Positions 35,370-43,971 of a stretch of 64,000 nt of DNA are shown here, one piece after another. Origin of the DNA: Bradyrhizobium sp. WSM3983. Its GTDB lineage: Bacteria > Pseudomonadota > Alphaproteobacteria > Rhizobiales > Xanthobacteraceae. The stretch lies in NCBI RefSeq assembly GCF_000473045.1, contig NZ_AXAY01000014.1, forward strand, positions 192-64,191, given 5' to 3'. Numbering within the stretch: the stretch's first letter is position 1; each line of letters begins with the position of its first letter. Made by a program: the position numbers and the translations under genes. The notes beneath the pieces are model-generated. The model was given only the letters and a program-made list of their open reading frames with translations. It was not told where the DNA came from and did not search any database.

Positions 35370-36857
35370 ATGCCCCGTGTGATCACTGAAGCAATGTTTC
35401 GTCTGATCAGATCCGCTGGTGGCGCGGCCGCGCTCGCCATCTCGGTCTTAGACCCGAGAGCCCTCTTTCACTATGGCCTTGTCAGATCTGCCGCGAGTGC
35501 CGCTCAATTTTTGAGCATTTCTGTCCGCTCGATTGCCGCAATAGCGTTTGTCGCGGCATCTGTGACTTTAGCCGGTCCAGCCTCGGCCCAACAGAATTGC
35601 GGCAGCGGGGTCGCCGTAGGTCCTCGCGATCTTGCGTGTGGTAACGCGGTCGCAAACGGCAGCGCCAGCCTGGGCGCGACAGCGATTGGCTCTGTGGCTA
35701 CCGCCGCAGCCGGAGGCACTTCGGTGGGAGCTGGCGCCGGCTTCGGGAGCGGGGTAGGCGCAACGAGCATCGGCGCAAACGCCAACAGCAGCTTGTTCGG
35801 AGCCGGCCAATACAGCACTGCAATCGGCTCCGGCGTCATAACGGCAGGTGTAAACTACTCGGCCATTTCCACAGGAAACTTTGGTGTCGCGATCGGAGGT
35901 GGCGGCGACGGAACGACCGGCCTGGGTGCACAGTCTTCCGGCGACAGATCGATAGCGATCGGCATTAACAGTGCGTCGGCGGGAGCGTCCTCGATGGCCC
36001 TTGGGAGCGGCGCCAGCGCCGGCGCCGCAAATGCTGTCGCCATGGGCAACACGACCACCGCAACCGGCGGCAATTCCTTCGCAGCCGGCAACAACTCCCA
36101 TGCCACCGGGGCGAGTGCCGTCGCGATCGGCGATGGCGCGAATGCCGGCACCGGCGCGAATGCGATTGCCATCGGCACCGGCGCGGTCGCGACCGGATCG
36201 ATCGCGATCGGCGCAAATTCGGCGGCCGCGCTCGGCAACACCGCCGTCGGCGATGGGGCGAAGGCAAGTGCCGCCGCGGGCAGTTCCGCATTCGGCAATG
36301 GTGCGGTCGCCTCGGCATCCAATGCCACCGCGATCGGGACTGGCGCCACCACAGGCTTTGCGAACTCCACCGCCATCGGATCCGGCGCAACGGCCACCGC
36401 CGCCAACCAGGTCGCGATCGGCACCGCAGGCAACACCTATCGCATGGCCGGCGTGACGTCCGCGGCGAGCCTTGCAGCGCAGAGCGGTCCGGTGTCCTTC
36501 GTCACCACCGACGCAGCAGGTAATCTCGCGACATCGAGCTTCAACCCGGCGAGCATCACCTCGCTCCAGTCGCAGGTGACCTCGTTGCAGTCGCAGGTGA
36601 TGGATAACCGGCTCGAGGCGCGCAGCGGTACCGCCGTCGCTCTCGCGGCCGGTTCGATGCCGGCGCTGCAGCCGGGCCGCAAATTCGCGCTCTCCGCCGG
36701 CTACGGCAATTTCGAGGGCGCCAATGCGTTTGCGCTCGGCGCCACCGCGCTGCTTTATGACGGCAAGAGCTATGCGGTCATTGCCAATGCCGGCGGCGGC
36801 ATTGGGCTCGAGCGCAATGTTGCGGGCGGGCGCGGTGCGGTCTCGATCCAGTGGTAG
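35370..36857 (+). CDS. YadA-like trimeric autotransporter adhesin
   Basis: 495-residue outer-membrane adhesin. A long N-terminal export region (about 74 residues, hydrophobic core SIAAIAFVAASVTLAGPASAQQ) precedes a head made of many 14-16-residue YadA repeats (SIAIG, AVAIGDGANAG, AIAIGTGAVATG, STAIGSGATAT). A neck segment NTYRMAGVTSAAS follows, then a very short coiled stalk with tandem SLQSQVT/SLQSQVM heptads, and the C-terminal membrane anchor (residues about 405-495) ending GAVSIQW with the terminal aromatic residue expected for BAM recognition. Trimeric, surface exposed, likely for attachment. Followed after 16 bases by a small exported protein gene, probably co-transcribed. Confidence 0.92.
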   Translation: MPRVITEAMFRLIRSAGGAAALAISVLDPRALFHYGLVRSAASAAQFLSISVRSIAAIAFVAASVTLAGPASAQQNCGSGVAVGPRDLACGNAVANGSASLGATAIGSVATAAAGGTSVGAGAGFGSGVGATSIGANANSSLFGAGQYSTAIGSGVITAGVNYSAISTGNFGVAIGGGGDGTTGLGAQSSGDRSIAIGINSASAGASSMALGSGASAGAANAVAMGNTTTATGGNSFAAGNNSHATGASAVAIGDGANAGTGANAIAIGTGAVATGSIAIGANSAAALGNTAVGDGAKASAAAGSSAFGNGAVASASNATAIGTGATTGFANSTAIGSGATATAANQVAIGTAGNTYRMAGVTSAASLAAQSGPVSFVTTDAAGNLATSSFNPASITSLQSQVTSLQSQVMDNRLEARSGTAVALAAGSMPALQPGRKFALSAGYGNFEGANAFALGATALLYDGKSYAVIANAGGGIGLERNVAGGRGAVSIQW

Positions 36858-36873
36858 GAAGAACGCGTTCGTC

Positions 36874-37491
36874 ATGACGCTGCGTTGGCTGAGTGCGGGA
36901 CTTGGGGCAGGACTTGGGCTTGTGATTCTCGCGCTGCTGATCCTGGGGGTGGTGACGACATCATCCGCGCAGCAGACGCCGCCGCAGCCGCATCAGGCGT
37001 CGCCACAACAGCAACCGGCGCCCAAGCCCGCCAACATCGACCGCAACGGCGTGCTGATGCTGATCCGCTCGACGCTGCTGGCGCTCGACCAAGCCAACAA
37101 GACCGGGAACTACACCGTGCTGCGCGACCTCGGCGCTCCCGGCTTCCAGATCAACACCGCAGCCAGGCTTGCGGAAATCTTTGCCAAGCAGCGCGGCGAC
37201 AAGCTCGATCTCTCCGGCGTTGCCGTCATCGATCCGCAATTGTCGTTGTTGCCGCAGATCGAGCCGAACGGATTGTTGCACATGGCAGGATTTTTCCCGT
37301 CTGTGCCGTCTCAGGTGAATTTCGAACTGCTGTTCGCGCCGGTCGAAGGACAATGGCGCGTGTTCGGCGTGTCGCTGTCAGTCGGACAGTCCGCGCCGGT
37401 CGCACCTGCCGCGCCTGAAGCCGCGCCCGGCAAGGCCGTGGTCTCGCAAAAGCAGGCTTCGCCACCAAAGCCGAGTGTCCCTTCGAAATAA
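36874..37491 (+). CDS. Exported or membrane-anchored protein of unknown function, adhesin companion
   Basis: 205-residue protein I do not recognise. An N-terminal hydrophobic segment (residues about 5-29) acts as signal or anchor, followed by a Gln/Pro-rich linker. A globular domain of about 110 residues begins IDRNGVLMLIRSTLLALDQANKTGNYTVL, includes LGAPGFQ, and ends NFELLFAPVEGQWRVFGVSL; this pattern recalls an NTF2-like fold. The tail is rich in Pro, Ala and Lys. A GGAAGAA ribosome site fixes the ATG at 36874, 16 bases after the adhesin stop. Position suggests a periplasmic helper of adhesin export or assembly. Confidence 0.75.
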   Translation: MTLRWLSAGLGAGLGLVILALLILGVVTTSSAQQTPPQPHQASPQQQPAPKPANIDRNGVLMLIRSTLLALDQANKTGNYTVLRDLGAPGFQINTAARLAEIFAKQRGDKLDLSGVAVIDPQLSLLPQIEPNGLLHMAGFFPSVPSQVNFELLFAPVEGQWRVFGVSLSVGQSAPVAPAAPEAAPGKAVVSQKQASPPKPSVPSK

Positions 37492-37675
37492 TCACCGGCC
37501 GTTGCGATGTCGCGCAATGCTGCTCAACGAAACGACAAATCGATCACAACGTAAGCCATCCGCAACTGCACACCGCCGCTTCGCGCACGGAGCCTTGCAT
37601 CATTCATACGGTTGAAGTTTCGCAGCCGGCATGTTCATTGTTATAGTGTGTGATTGAAGGCGCCAATGCCCCGCA

Positions 37676-37762
37676 GCGCTCGCCAAGCTCTACAAGCTCA
37701 TGACGAGCGAAATCCGCCTGATCGACGCCGTCATCAAGGTGAGCGGGGTGGAGCGCGGGTGA
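37676..37762 (+). pseudogene. Remnant of a LuxR-type regulator gene
   Basis: A short plus-strand frame encodes LAKLYKL then MTSEIRLIDAVIKVSG before VERG and a stop. It aligns without gaps with LGKLYSL, LTASEIRVLDAIMKVSG of the intact LuxR-type product encoded at 33865-34983, starting at the linker before the helix-turn-helix. The rest of the DNA-binding domain is missing. Too short to function; it marks loss of a second regulator gene on the far side of the adhesin pair. The remaining bases from 37492 to 37799 hold nothing else I can identify. Confidence 0.7.
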
Positions 37763-37799
37763 TCTGGCAAAATGCCGCGCCGCAGACTACATCTGCGCC

Positions 37800-38606
37800 A
37801 TGACAAACCCTGCGCTTCAAGATTTCGTCGGCCGGCACGAACGTCTGTTCGTGCTGACCGGTGCGGGCTGCAGCACCAATTCGGGCATTCCCGACTATCG
37901 CGACAGCCACGGCAATTGGAAGCGGACCCAGCCGGTCAATTTCCAGGCCTTCATGTCGGAAGAGCATACGCGCCAGCGCTATTGGGCGCGCAGCTTGATC
38001 GGATGGCGGCGGTTCGGCCAGGCCCGGCCGAACGATGCGCATCATGCGCTCGCCCAGCTCGAGGCGAGCGGGCGGTGCGAGATGCTGCTGACCCAGAATG
38101 TCGACCGGCTGCATCAATCCGCCGGCCACCGGCAAGTGATCGATTTGCACGGACGGCTCGACCTGGTTCACTGCATGGGCTGCGGCCGCAAGACGCCGCG
38201 CAACGAATTCCAGGCTGCGCTCGGCCGCGCCAACGCGGAATGGTTGACGCTCGACGCCGCCGATGCGCCTGATGGCGACGCCGATCTGGAGCATGCAGAA
38301 TTCTCGTCGTTCAACGTGCCTCCTTGCGAGGCCTGCGGCGGCATCCTCAAGCCCGACGTCGTGTTCTTCGGCGAGAACGTTCCGCGTGACGTGGTCGCGA
38401 CCGCGCAGGACCATCTGGCGCAGGCTGATGCGATGCTGATCGTCGGCTCATCGCTGATGGTTTATTCCGGCTTCCGCTTCGTAAGGGCTGCGGCGGATCG
38501 GCAGATCCCGATCGCGGCGGTCAATCTCGGACGCACCCGCGCCGACGATCTCCTCACGCTCAAGGTCGAGGAGCGCTGCGAGGCGGCGCTTGCATTCCTG
38601 CTCTGA
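37800..38606 (+). CDS. Sir2-family NAD-dependent protein deacylase
   Basis: 268-residue sirtuin of the bacterial SIRT4-like branch. NAD site GAGCSTNSGIPDYRD (residues 21-35), TQNVDRLHQSAGH (98-110), catalytic His117 in DLHGRL, and a zinc site of Cys125/Cys128 and Cys176/Cys179. GSSLMVYSGFRFV completes the Rossmann part. Removes acetyl or longer acyl groups from lysines, or has lipoamidase/ADP-ribosyl activity in SIRT4-like members. Cytosolic. No operon partner is obvious; HyuA begins 141 bases downstream. Confidence 0.92.
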   Translation: MTNPALQDFVGRHERLFVLTGAGCSTNSGIPDYRDSHGNWKRTQPVNFQAFMSEEHTRQRYWARSLIGWRRFGQARPNDAHHALAQLEASGRCEMLLTQNVDRLHQSAGHRQVIDLHGRLDLVHCMGCGRKTPRNEFQAALGRANAEWLTLDAADAPDGDADLEHAEFSSFNVPPCEACGGILKPDVVFFGENVPRDVVATAQDHLAQADAMLIVGSSLMVYSGFRFVRAAADRQIPIAAVNLGRTRADDLLTLKVEERCEAALAFLL

Positions 38607-38645
38607 TCACGCGAGCGGCGAACATGCCTTGCTTATCGCATAGGT

Positions 38646-38692
38646 GCCAAGCAGAATGGCTTGGCGCAGCATTGCCATCACGACCGATGGCA
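38646..38692. promoter_or_regulatory. Two adjacent inverted repeats upstream of hyuA
   Basis: GCCAAGC-N6-GCTTGGC (38646-38665) and TGCCATC-N6-GATGGCA (38673-38692) are both perfect 7-6-7 palindromes with centres 27 bases apart. They lie 55 to 102 bases before the hyuA start. Candidate operator pair for an unknown dimeric regulator. Confidence 0.4.
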
Positions 38693-38747
38693 TGGGAATT
38701 GCTGCATTTTCGCCCTGAGTTTTGACGATCAGCACGGAGAATTTGGA

Positions 38748-40832
38748 ATGCTTGAGGGAGCCGAAGTGCGGCTTGCCGTCGATATCGGTGGCACGTTCAC
38801 CGACATCGTGCTGGACGTGGGCGAGGTGCGCAAAACCCGCAAAGTGCTGACGACGCCGCAACGGCCGGAGCAGGCAGTGCTGGATGGGATGCGCCTCATT
38901 CTCACCGATGCGCGCGCGCATACCAGCGACATCGATGTCTTCATTCACGGCACGACGCTGGCGACCAACGCCATCATCGAGCGACGCGGCGCCAGGACTG
39001 CATTGATTGCGACCGACGGCTTTCGCGATGTGCTCGATATCGGCACCGAAAGCCGCTACGACCAGTACGATCTCGGCATCGACAAGCCGAAGCCGCTGGC
39101 GCCGCGCAGCCTGCGCTTCACCGTGCCTGAGCGCATTGACGCGCATGGCGCGGTTCGCCTCCCGCTCGATGAAGCAGCCGTGCGCGCGCTCGCGCCGAAA
39201 TTGCGTGAGCTGAAGGTCGAGAGCGTCGCGATCGCCTTCCTGCACTCTTACGCCAATCCCGAGCACGAACGCCGGGCAGCCGCGATCATCAGTGAAGAGA
39301 TGCCCGGCATTTCGGTAACGGTGTCATCGGCCGTGTGTCCGGAGATTCGCGAATACGAGCGCACGTCCACCGCGGTTGCGAATGCCTATGTGCAGCCGCT
39401 GATCGACGGCTATCTCGCCCGCATGGCCGACGCCTTGCAGGTCGAGCAGTTCCGTGGCGCCATCTATCTCGTCACCTCCGGCGGAGGCGTTACCTCGATC
39501 GAAACGGCGCGGCGCTTTCCGGTGCGCCTCGTCGAATCCGGCCCTGCCGGCGGCGCCATTTTCGCGGCGCAGATCGCAGCGCGGCTCGGCGAGAGCAAAG
39601 TGCTTTCCTTCGACATGGGCGGCACCACTGCAAAGATATGCCTGATCGAGAAATATCAGCCCGAGACCTCGCGCGTGTTCGAGGTCGATCGCGCGGCGCG
39701 CTTCCTCAAAGGCTCGGGCCTGCCGGTGCGCATTCCCGTGATCGAGATGGTCGAGATCGGCGCCGGCGGCGGCTCGATCGCGCATGTCGATGCCATGAAG
39801 CGTGTCACCGTCGGCCCCGAAAGTGCATCATCGGATCCGGGCCCTGCCTGCTATGGCCGCGGCGGCCAGCGCCCGGCCGTGACGGATGCCGACGTTGCGC
39901 TCGGCATGATCGATCCCGACGCTTTTGCCGGCGGCACGATCAAGCTTGATCCGGGGCTTTCGAAGCAGGCACTGCTACGCAGCGTCGGTGAGCCGCTGGG
40001 CCTGTCGGCGGAAACCGCGGCCTATGCCGTGCACGAAGTCGTCTGCGAGAACATGGCCAGTGCGGCCCGCGTGCACGCCGTCGAACGCGGCGAGATCGTC
40101 GGCCAGCACACGCTGATCGCCTTTGGTGGCGCAGCACCCCTGCATGCCGCGCGTGTTGCCGAGAAGATCGGCGTGTCCCGTGTGATCGTGCCGTCCAATG
40201 CCGGCGTCGGCTCGGCGGTCGGCTTCCTCGCGGCGCCCATCGCCTATGAACTCGTGCGCAGCCGCCACGTCAGGCTTGACGATTTCGACACGGGTGCAGT
40301 CTCCGACCTGCTTCAGGAGATGGTGACCGAAGCGCGTGCGCTGGTCGAGCCCGGCGCTGCCGGCGCACCGGTGCGCGAGCGCCGTGCGGCGTTCATGCGC
40401 TATGTCGGCCAGGGCCACGAGATCACGGTTGAATTGCCGAACCGGCCGCTGACATCAGCGGATCTCGCCGGCCTGCGCCAGAAGTTCGAGGCGGATTATT
40501 CGGCCATGTTCGAGCGGCCGATCCCGGGTGCTGCGATCGAGGTGCTAAGCTGGTCGGTGCTTGCGACCACCGAAGCGCGCAATCCTCCCACGGTTGCGGC
40601 CGTCACGCGCAAGCCCGCGGGCAAAGCGTCAGGCAGCCGCAAATTTTTCGACGGCCGGGCAGGGGAGGTGATCGAGATCCCGCTCTACCGCCGCGAGGAC
40701 ATGGCGCCGGGCGCGACGATTGCGGGTCCCGCCGTGATTGCGGAGGATGAAACCTCCACCTTCGTCTCCACCAGTTTTGACGCCCATATCGACGGCGCCG
40801 GCAGCATCGTCATGGAACGGAAGGCGGCCTGA
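38748..40832 (+). CDS. hyuA: Hydantoinase/5-oxoprolinase subunit A (HyuA)
   Basis: 694-residue ATP-dependent cyclic amide hydrolase subunit. N-terminal acetate/sugar-kinase-like ATP site DIGGTFTD (residues 12-19), second phosphate loop FDMGGTTAK, family block EIGAGGGSIAHVD and SDPGPACYGRGG, and a C-terminal HyuA_C domain. With HyuB it opens hydantoin, N-methylhydantoin, oxoproline or an acetone-carboxylase-like substrate using ATP. ATG at 38748 has GGAGA seven bases ahead; the longer frame is discarded. HyuB starts two bases after its stop. Confidence 0.92.
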   Translation: MLEGAEVRLAVDIGGTFTDIVLDVGEVRKTRKVLTTPQRPEQAVLDGMRLILTDARAHTSDIDVFIHGTTLATNAIIERRGARTALIATDGFRDVLDIGTESRYDQYDLGIDKPKPLAPRSLRFTVPERIDAHGAVRLPLDEAAVRALAPKLRELKVESVAIAFLHSYANPEHERRAAAIISEEMPGISVTVSSAVCPEIREYERTSTAVANAYVQPLIDGYLARMADALQVEQFRGAIYLVTSGGGVTSIETARRFPVRLVESGPAGGAIFAAQIAARLGESKVLSFDMGGTTAKICLIEKYQPETSRVFEVDRAARFLKGSGLPVRIPVIEMVEIGAGGGSIAHVDAMKRVTVGPESASSDPGPACYGRGGQRPAVTDADVALGMIDPDAFAGGTIKLDPGLSKQALLRSVGEPLGLSAETAAYAVHEVVCENMASAARVHAVERGEIVGQHTLIAFGGAAPLHAARVAEKIGVSRVIVPSNAGVGSAVGFLAAPIAYELVRSRHVRLDDFDTGAVSDLLQEMVTEARALVEPGAAGAPVRERRAAFMRYVGQGHEITVELPNRPLTSADLAGLRQKFEADYSAMFERPIPGAAIEVLSWSVLATTEARNPPTVAAVTRKPAGKASGSRKFFDGRAGEVIEIPLYRREDMAPGATIAGPAVIAEDETSTFVSTSFDAHIDGAGSIVMERKAA

Positions 40833-40834
40833 TC

Positions 40835-42493
40835 ATGAGCAAGGCAAATGGCGCGAGCCTGATCGACCTTCAGATCATGTGGCACCGGCTGATCGCCGTG
40901 GTCGAGGAGCAGGCGCAGGTGCTGCTCCGCACCGCATTCAGCCCGATCGTGCGCGAATGCGGCGATCTCTCGGCCGGCGTGTTCGACCTCAGGGGGCGGA
41001 TGCTGGCGCAGGCGGTGACCGGCACGCCCGGCCACGTCAACTCGATGGCGGAATCGGTCAAGCACTTCATCAACCACTTCCCGCTCGACACAATGAAGGA
41101 GGGCGACGCCTACATCACCAACGATCCTTGGATGGGCACCGGCCATCTCAACGACTTCGTCGTCACCACGCCCTGCTTCAAGCACGGCAAGGTCGTCGCG
41201 CTGTTCTCCTGCACCAGCCACCTCATGGACATCGGCGGCATCGGCTTCGGGCCTGATGCCACCGACGTGTTCATGGAGGGGCTTTATATCCCGATGCTGA
41301 AGCTGATCGACCAGGGCGTCGTCAACGAGACGCTGATGGCGATGATCCGCACCAACACGCGGCTGCCTGTAGACACCGAGGGCGACACCTATTCGCTCGC
41401 CGGCTGCAACGACGTCGGCTGCGAGCGGCTGGTCGAGATGATGACCGAGTTCGGCATCGACACGCTCGACGCGCTCGGCGACTACATCTGCGACCGCTCG
41501 CGCGAGGCGGTGCTTGCCGAGATCGCCAAGCTGCCGAAGGGCAGTTGGCGAAATACCATGGTGGTCGACGGCTACGACGCGCCGGTGACGCTGGCGGCGA
41601 CCCTGACGATTTCGGACGAAGGCATTCACGTCGATTTTGACGGCACCTCGCCCGCCTCCAAGTTCGGCATCAACGTGCCCTTGTCCTACACCACGGCCTA
41701 CACCGTGTTCGGCCTCGGCTGCGTCGTTGCTTCCCAGATTCCGAACAATGCCGGCTCGCTGTCGCCGCTGACGGTGTCGGCGCCAGCGGGCGCGATCCTG
41801 AACGCGCCAAAACCTGCGCCGGTCGCCTCGCGCCACATCGTTGGTCAGATGCTGCCGGACGTCGTGTTCGGCTGCCTGCGCCAGATCATTCCGGAGCGCG
41901 TGCCCGCGGAAGGCACCTCGTGCCTGTGGAATCTCAACGTGCGCGGACAGACCCGGTCGGGCGTTGGTGGCAATTACGGATTCTCCATGGCGGTGACCTC
42001 GAACGGCGGCACCGGCGCGCGGTTCGGCAAGGATGGCCTGTCCGCGACCGCATATCCGAGCGGCGTGCGTGGCACGCCGGTCGAGATTGCGGAGACGCAG
42101 ACGCCGCTGATCTTCTGGCGCAAGGAGCTGCGCCCCGATTCCGGCGGGGCGGGGCGCACCCGCGGCGGCCTTGGCCAGATCATCGAGGTCGGCAGCGGCG
42201 TCGATGCGCCGTTCGACATCCTAGCCGCGTTCGATCGGATCGATCATCCGCCGCGCGGCCGCGATGGCGGCCAGAACGGCGAGGCCGGCTATGTCGGACT
42301 CAAGTCCGGAAAGAAGCTGCGCGGCAAGGGCTTTCAGCAGGTGCCGCCGGATGATCGCCTCGTCGTGCTGACGCCCGGTGGTGCCGGCATCGGTGCGCCA
42401 GCGGAGCGCGATCGTGCGGCCGTCAAGGAGGATATCGAGAGCGGTCTCGTGTCTTCAGAAAATGCCGCCGCTGTGTATGGCTATGCGCGGTGA
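40835..42493 (+). CDS. hyuB: Hydantoinase/5-oxoprolinase subunit B (HyuB)
   Basis: 552-residue partner of HyuA. Typical blocks: WHRLIAVVEEQAQVLLRTAFSPIVRECGDLSAGVFD, GHVNSMAESVKHFI, NDPWMGTGHLNDFV, and the C-terminal DSGGAGRTRGGLGQ. Together the subunits form a large cytosolic complex for ATP-driven ring opening of a cyclic amide. Length is normal for HyuB. The tight spacing with hyuA implies one transcript ending at the hairpin at 42510. The substrate cannot be deduced, but the window has other hydantoin-related genes. Confidence 0.92.
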   Translation: MSKANGASLIDLQIMWHRLIAVVEEQAQVLLRTAFSPIVRECGDLSAGVFDLRGRMLAQAVTGTPGHVNSMAESVKHFINHFPLDTMKEGDAYITNDPWMGTGHLNDFVVTTPCFKHGKVVALFSCTSHLMDIGGIGFGPDATDVFMEGLYIPMLKLIDQGVVNETLMAMIRTNTRLPVDTEGDTYSLAGCNDVGCERLVEMMTEFGIDTLDALGDYICDRSREAVLAEIAKLPKGSWRNTMVVDGYDAPVTLAATLTISDEGIHVDFDGTSPASKFGINVPLSYTTAYTVFGLGCVVASQIPNNAGSLSPLTVSAPAGAILNAPKPAPVASRHIVGQMLPDVVFGCLRQIIPERVPAEGTSCLWNLNVRGQTRSGVGGNYGFSMAVTSNGGTGARFGKDGLSATAYPSGVRGTPVEIAETQTPLIFWRKELRPDSGGAGRTRGGLGQIIEVGSGVDAPFDILAAFDRIDHPPRGRDGGQNGEAGYVGLKSGKKLRGKGFQQVPPDDRLVVLTPGGAGIGAPAERDRAAVKEDIESGLVSSENAAAVYGYAR

Positions 42494-42509
42494 GCCACTG
42501 AAAATGTTT

Positions 42510-42534
42510 CGTCCCGGCCTTGGCGGCCGGGACG
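42510..42534. terminator. Hairpin between hyuB and the convergent GST gene
   Basis: Perfect 10-bp stem CGTCCCGGCC / GGCCGGGACG with a 5-base loop, located between two convergent stops. No strong T-run, so termination may be partial or Rho-assisted; the sequence also resembles a short member of the palindromic repeat family seen at 46051. Confidence 0.55.
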
Positions 42535-42553
42535 ATGTCCTGATGAACTGGCC

Positions 42554-43198
42554 TTACGCCGCCGCCTTCTTCCGCGCCTGTTCGGCCTTGTACAGCTCGA
42601 ACTCCTCCGCGATCGCTTTCGCAATCGACGGCCGCTGGCGCAGGCGCTCGTAATACGCCTTCACGTTCGGCCATTTGGCGAGTTCGATCGGCGGCGTCGC
42701 CATGGTCCAATTGATGACCGTGACGAGATAAGCGTCCGCCACGCTGAAATGATCGAGCAGGAACTCGCGTCCCTTTAGATAGTTGTCGAGATAGTCGAGC
42801 CGCGACAGGTTCTTCTCCAGCACATAGGCCTTCGCTTCCTGCGGCGCCTTGCGGTCGAGCACGGGTATGAACAGGCCCTTGTGCAGCTCGGTGCCGATGA
42901 AGCAGAGCCATTGATGCAGCCGGCTCCGCTCGATGCCAGCGCTCGCGCCGAGACCCGATTGCGGAAAACGCTCGGCGACATATTGCAGGATCGCCGCGTT
43001 CTCGGTCAGCACCACGCCGTCGCCGGTGCGCAGCGTCGGCACCAGGCCGATCGGGTTGACAGTGCGAAAGTCGGAGCCGTCATTGAGTACTTTCTTGGTC
43101 GGCGGATCGACTTCGAGATAATTCGCCTCGGCGCCGGCCTCATAGAGCGCGATGCGCGTCGCCATGGAGCAGGCGAGTGGCGAGAAATAAAGATCCAT
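42554..43198 (-). CDS. Glutathione S-transferase
   Basis: 214-residue cytosolic GST. N-terminal thioredoxin fold MDLYFSPLACSMATRIALYE places a Cys at position 10, the catalytic residue of beta-class bacterial GSTs. The cis-proline and glutathione loop are LVPTLRTGDG and LTENAAILQYV. The C-terminal helical domain (about 88-205) is complete. It conjugates glutathione to electrophiles or acts in redox protection. Divergent from a TetR-type regulator whose start codon lies inside an inverted repeat, so that regulator probably controls it. Confidence 0.9.
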   Translation of the reverse strand: MDLYFSPLACSMATRIALYEAGAEANYLEVDPPTKKVLNDGSDFRTVNPIGLVPTLRTGDGVVLTENAAILQYVAERFPQSGLGASAGIERSRLHQWLCFIGTELHKGLFIPVLDRKAPQEAKAYVLEKNLSRLDYLDNYLKGREFLLDHFSVADAYLVTVINWTMATPPIELAKWPNVKAYYERLRQRPSIAKAIAEEFELYKAEQARKKAAA

Positions 43199-43253
43199 CG
43201 TGGGCCTCCTTGGGCAATTCTCTTTTGTGAGTGTCGCTCAACCTGGCCAGATT

Positions 43254-43320
43254 GATTTTTGTACTATCTTGCATAATATGGGGTTGGTCAAGGATTAATT
43301 TGCGAGATGGTACAAAAATC
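43254..43320. promoter_or_regulatory. Long inverted repeat in the GST/TetR divergent region
   Basis: GATTTTTGTACTATC (43254-43268) and GATGGTACAAAAATC (43306-43320) are inverted repeats matching at 14 of 15 positions, 37 bases apart. The second arm covers the ATG of the TetR gene (43307). The region between is A+T-rich and promoter-like. Likely binding sites for the TetR product; two half-operators or two separate sites. Confidence 0.55.
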
Positions 43321-43969
43321 AAAGCCGCCAGCTGCTGCCAATGAATCCGAGCGCCGTGCTGAACCTAAGCGCCGCGGACGGCCGCGCGCCTATGAGCCCG
43401 ACGTCGCGCTCGGCAAGGCGCTGGATCTCTTCCGCAGGCAGGGCTTTGCCGCGACGTCGCTCGACGATCTCAGCGAGGCCACCGGCATGAACCGGCCGAG
43501 CCTTTACGGTGCCTTCGGCGACAAGCGCGAACTCTACATCAAGAGCTATCAGCGCTACCGCGAGGACGCGCGCGCGCGCATGGTCGATATCTTTCGCCAG
43601 GAGATGCCGGTGCGCCAGCGGTTGGAGCGCATCTATGCCGCGGCGCTGGACATCTATCTCTCCGGCGAGACCGGCCCGCGCGGCTGCTTCACGGTGGTGA
43701 CGGCCGCGTCCGAAGCGGTCGGCGATCCGGAGATTCGCGCCATGGTGCTGGAGGGGCTCGCCGACCTCGACAAGGCATTCGCGAGTTGCTTCCGCCGCGC
43801 CAAGGAAAAGGGCGAGTTGCCGGAAAGCGCCGATCCGGCCGCGCTGGCGCAGCTGGCATCAGCAACCGTCCACACCATCGCGATCCGCTCCCGCGCGCGC
43901 GTCTCGCGCAAGGATCTCGAGGCGATCGTGAAAGGCGCTATCGATGTGATGGTAGGTGTTAAGGGATAG
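43307..43969 (+). CDS. TetR/AcrR-family transcriptional regulator
   Basis: 220-residue repressor. A basic N-terminal tail (RRGRPRAYEP) leads into the helix-turn-helix: ALDLFRRQGFAATSLDDLSEATGMNRPSLYGAFGDKRELY. The ligand domain follows with the conserved GPRGCFTVVTAASEAVGDPEIR stretch of the TetR_C-type YsiA/AefR branch. Divergent from the GST gene; likely represses GST and itself until an electrophile or other ligand binds. Ends two bases from the convergent chemoreceptor gene. Confidence 0.9.
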   Translation: MVQKSKPPAAANESERRAEPKRRGRPRAYEPDVALGKALDLFRRQGFAATSLDDLSEATGMNRPSLYGAFGDKRELYIKSYQRYREDARARMVDIFRQEMPVRQRLERIYAAALDIYLSGETGPRGCFTVVTAASEAVGDPEIRAMVLEGLADLDKAFASCFRRAKEKGELPESADPAALAQLASATVHTIAIRSRARVSRKDLEAIVKGAIDVMVGVKG

Positions 43970-43971
43970 GG

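Noticed and set aside
35930..36440. Regularly spaced repeats resembling a CRISPR array
   Set aside because: The units are in-frame coding repeats of a YadA head, not identical repeats with unique spacers, and no cas genes are present.
35568..36875. Long antisense open frames across the adhesin gene
   Set aside because: They mirror the repeat structure and GC bias of the adhesin on the other strand and encode Gly/Arg-rich sequence without motifs.
38661..38676. Sigma-54-like sequence upstream of hyuA (TTGGCGC...TTGC)
   Set aside because: The GG to GC distance is one base too short, which normally abolishes function.
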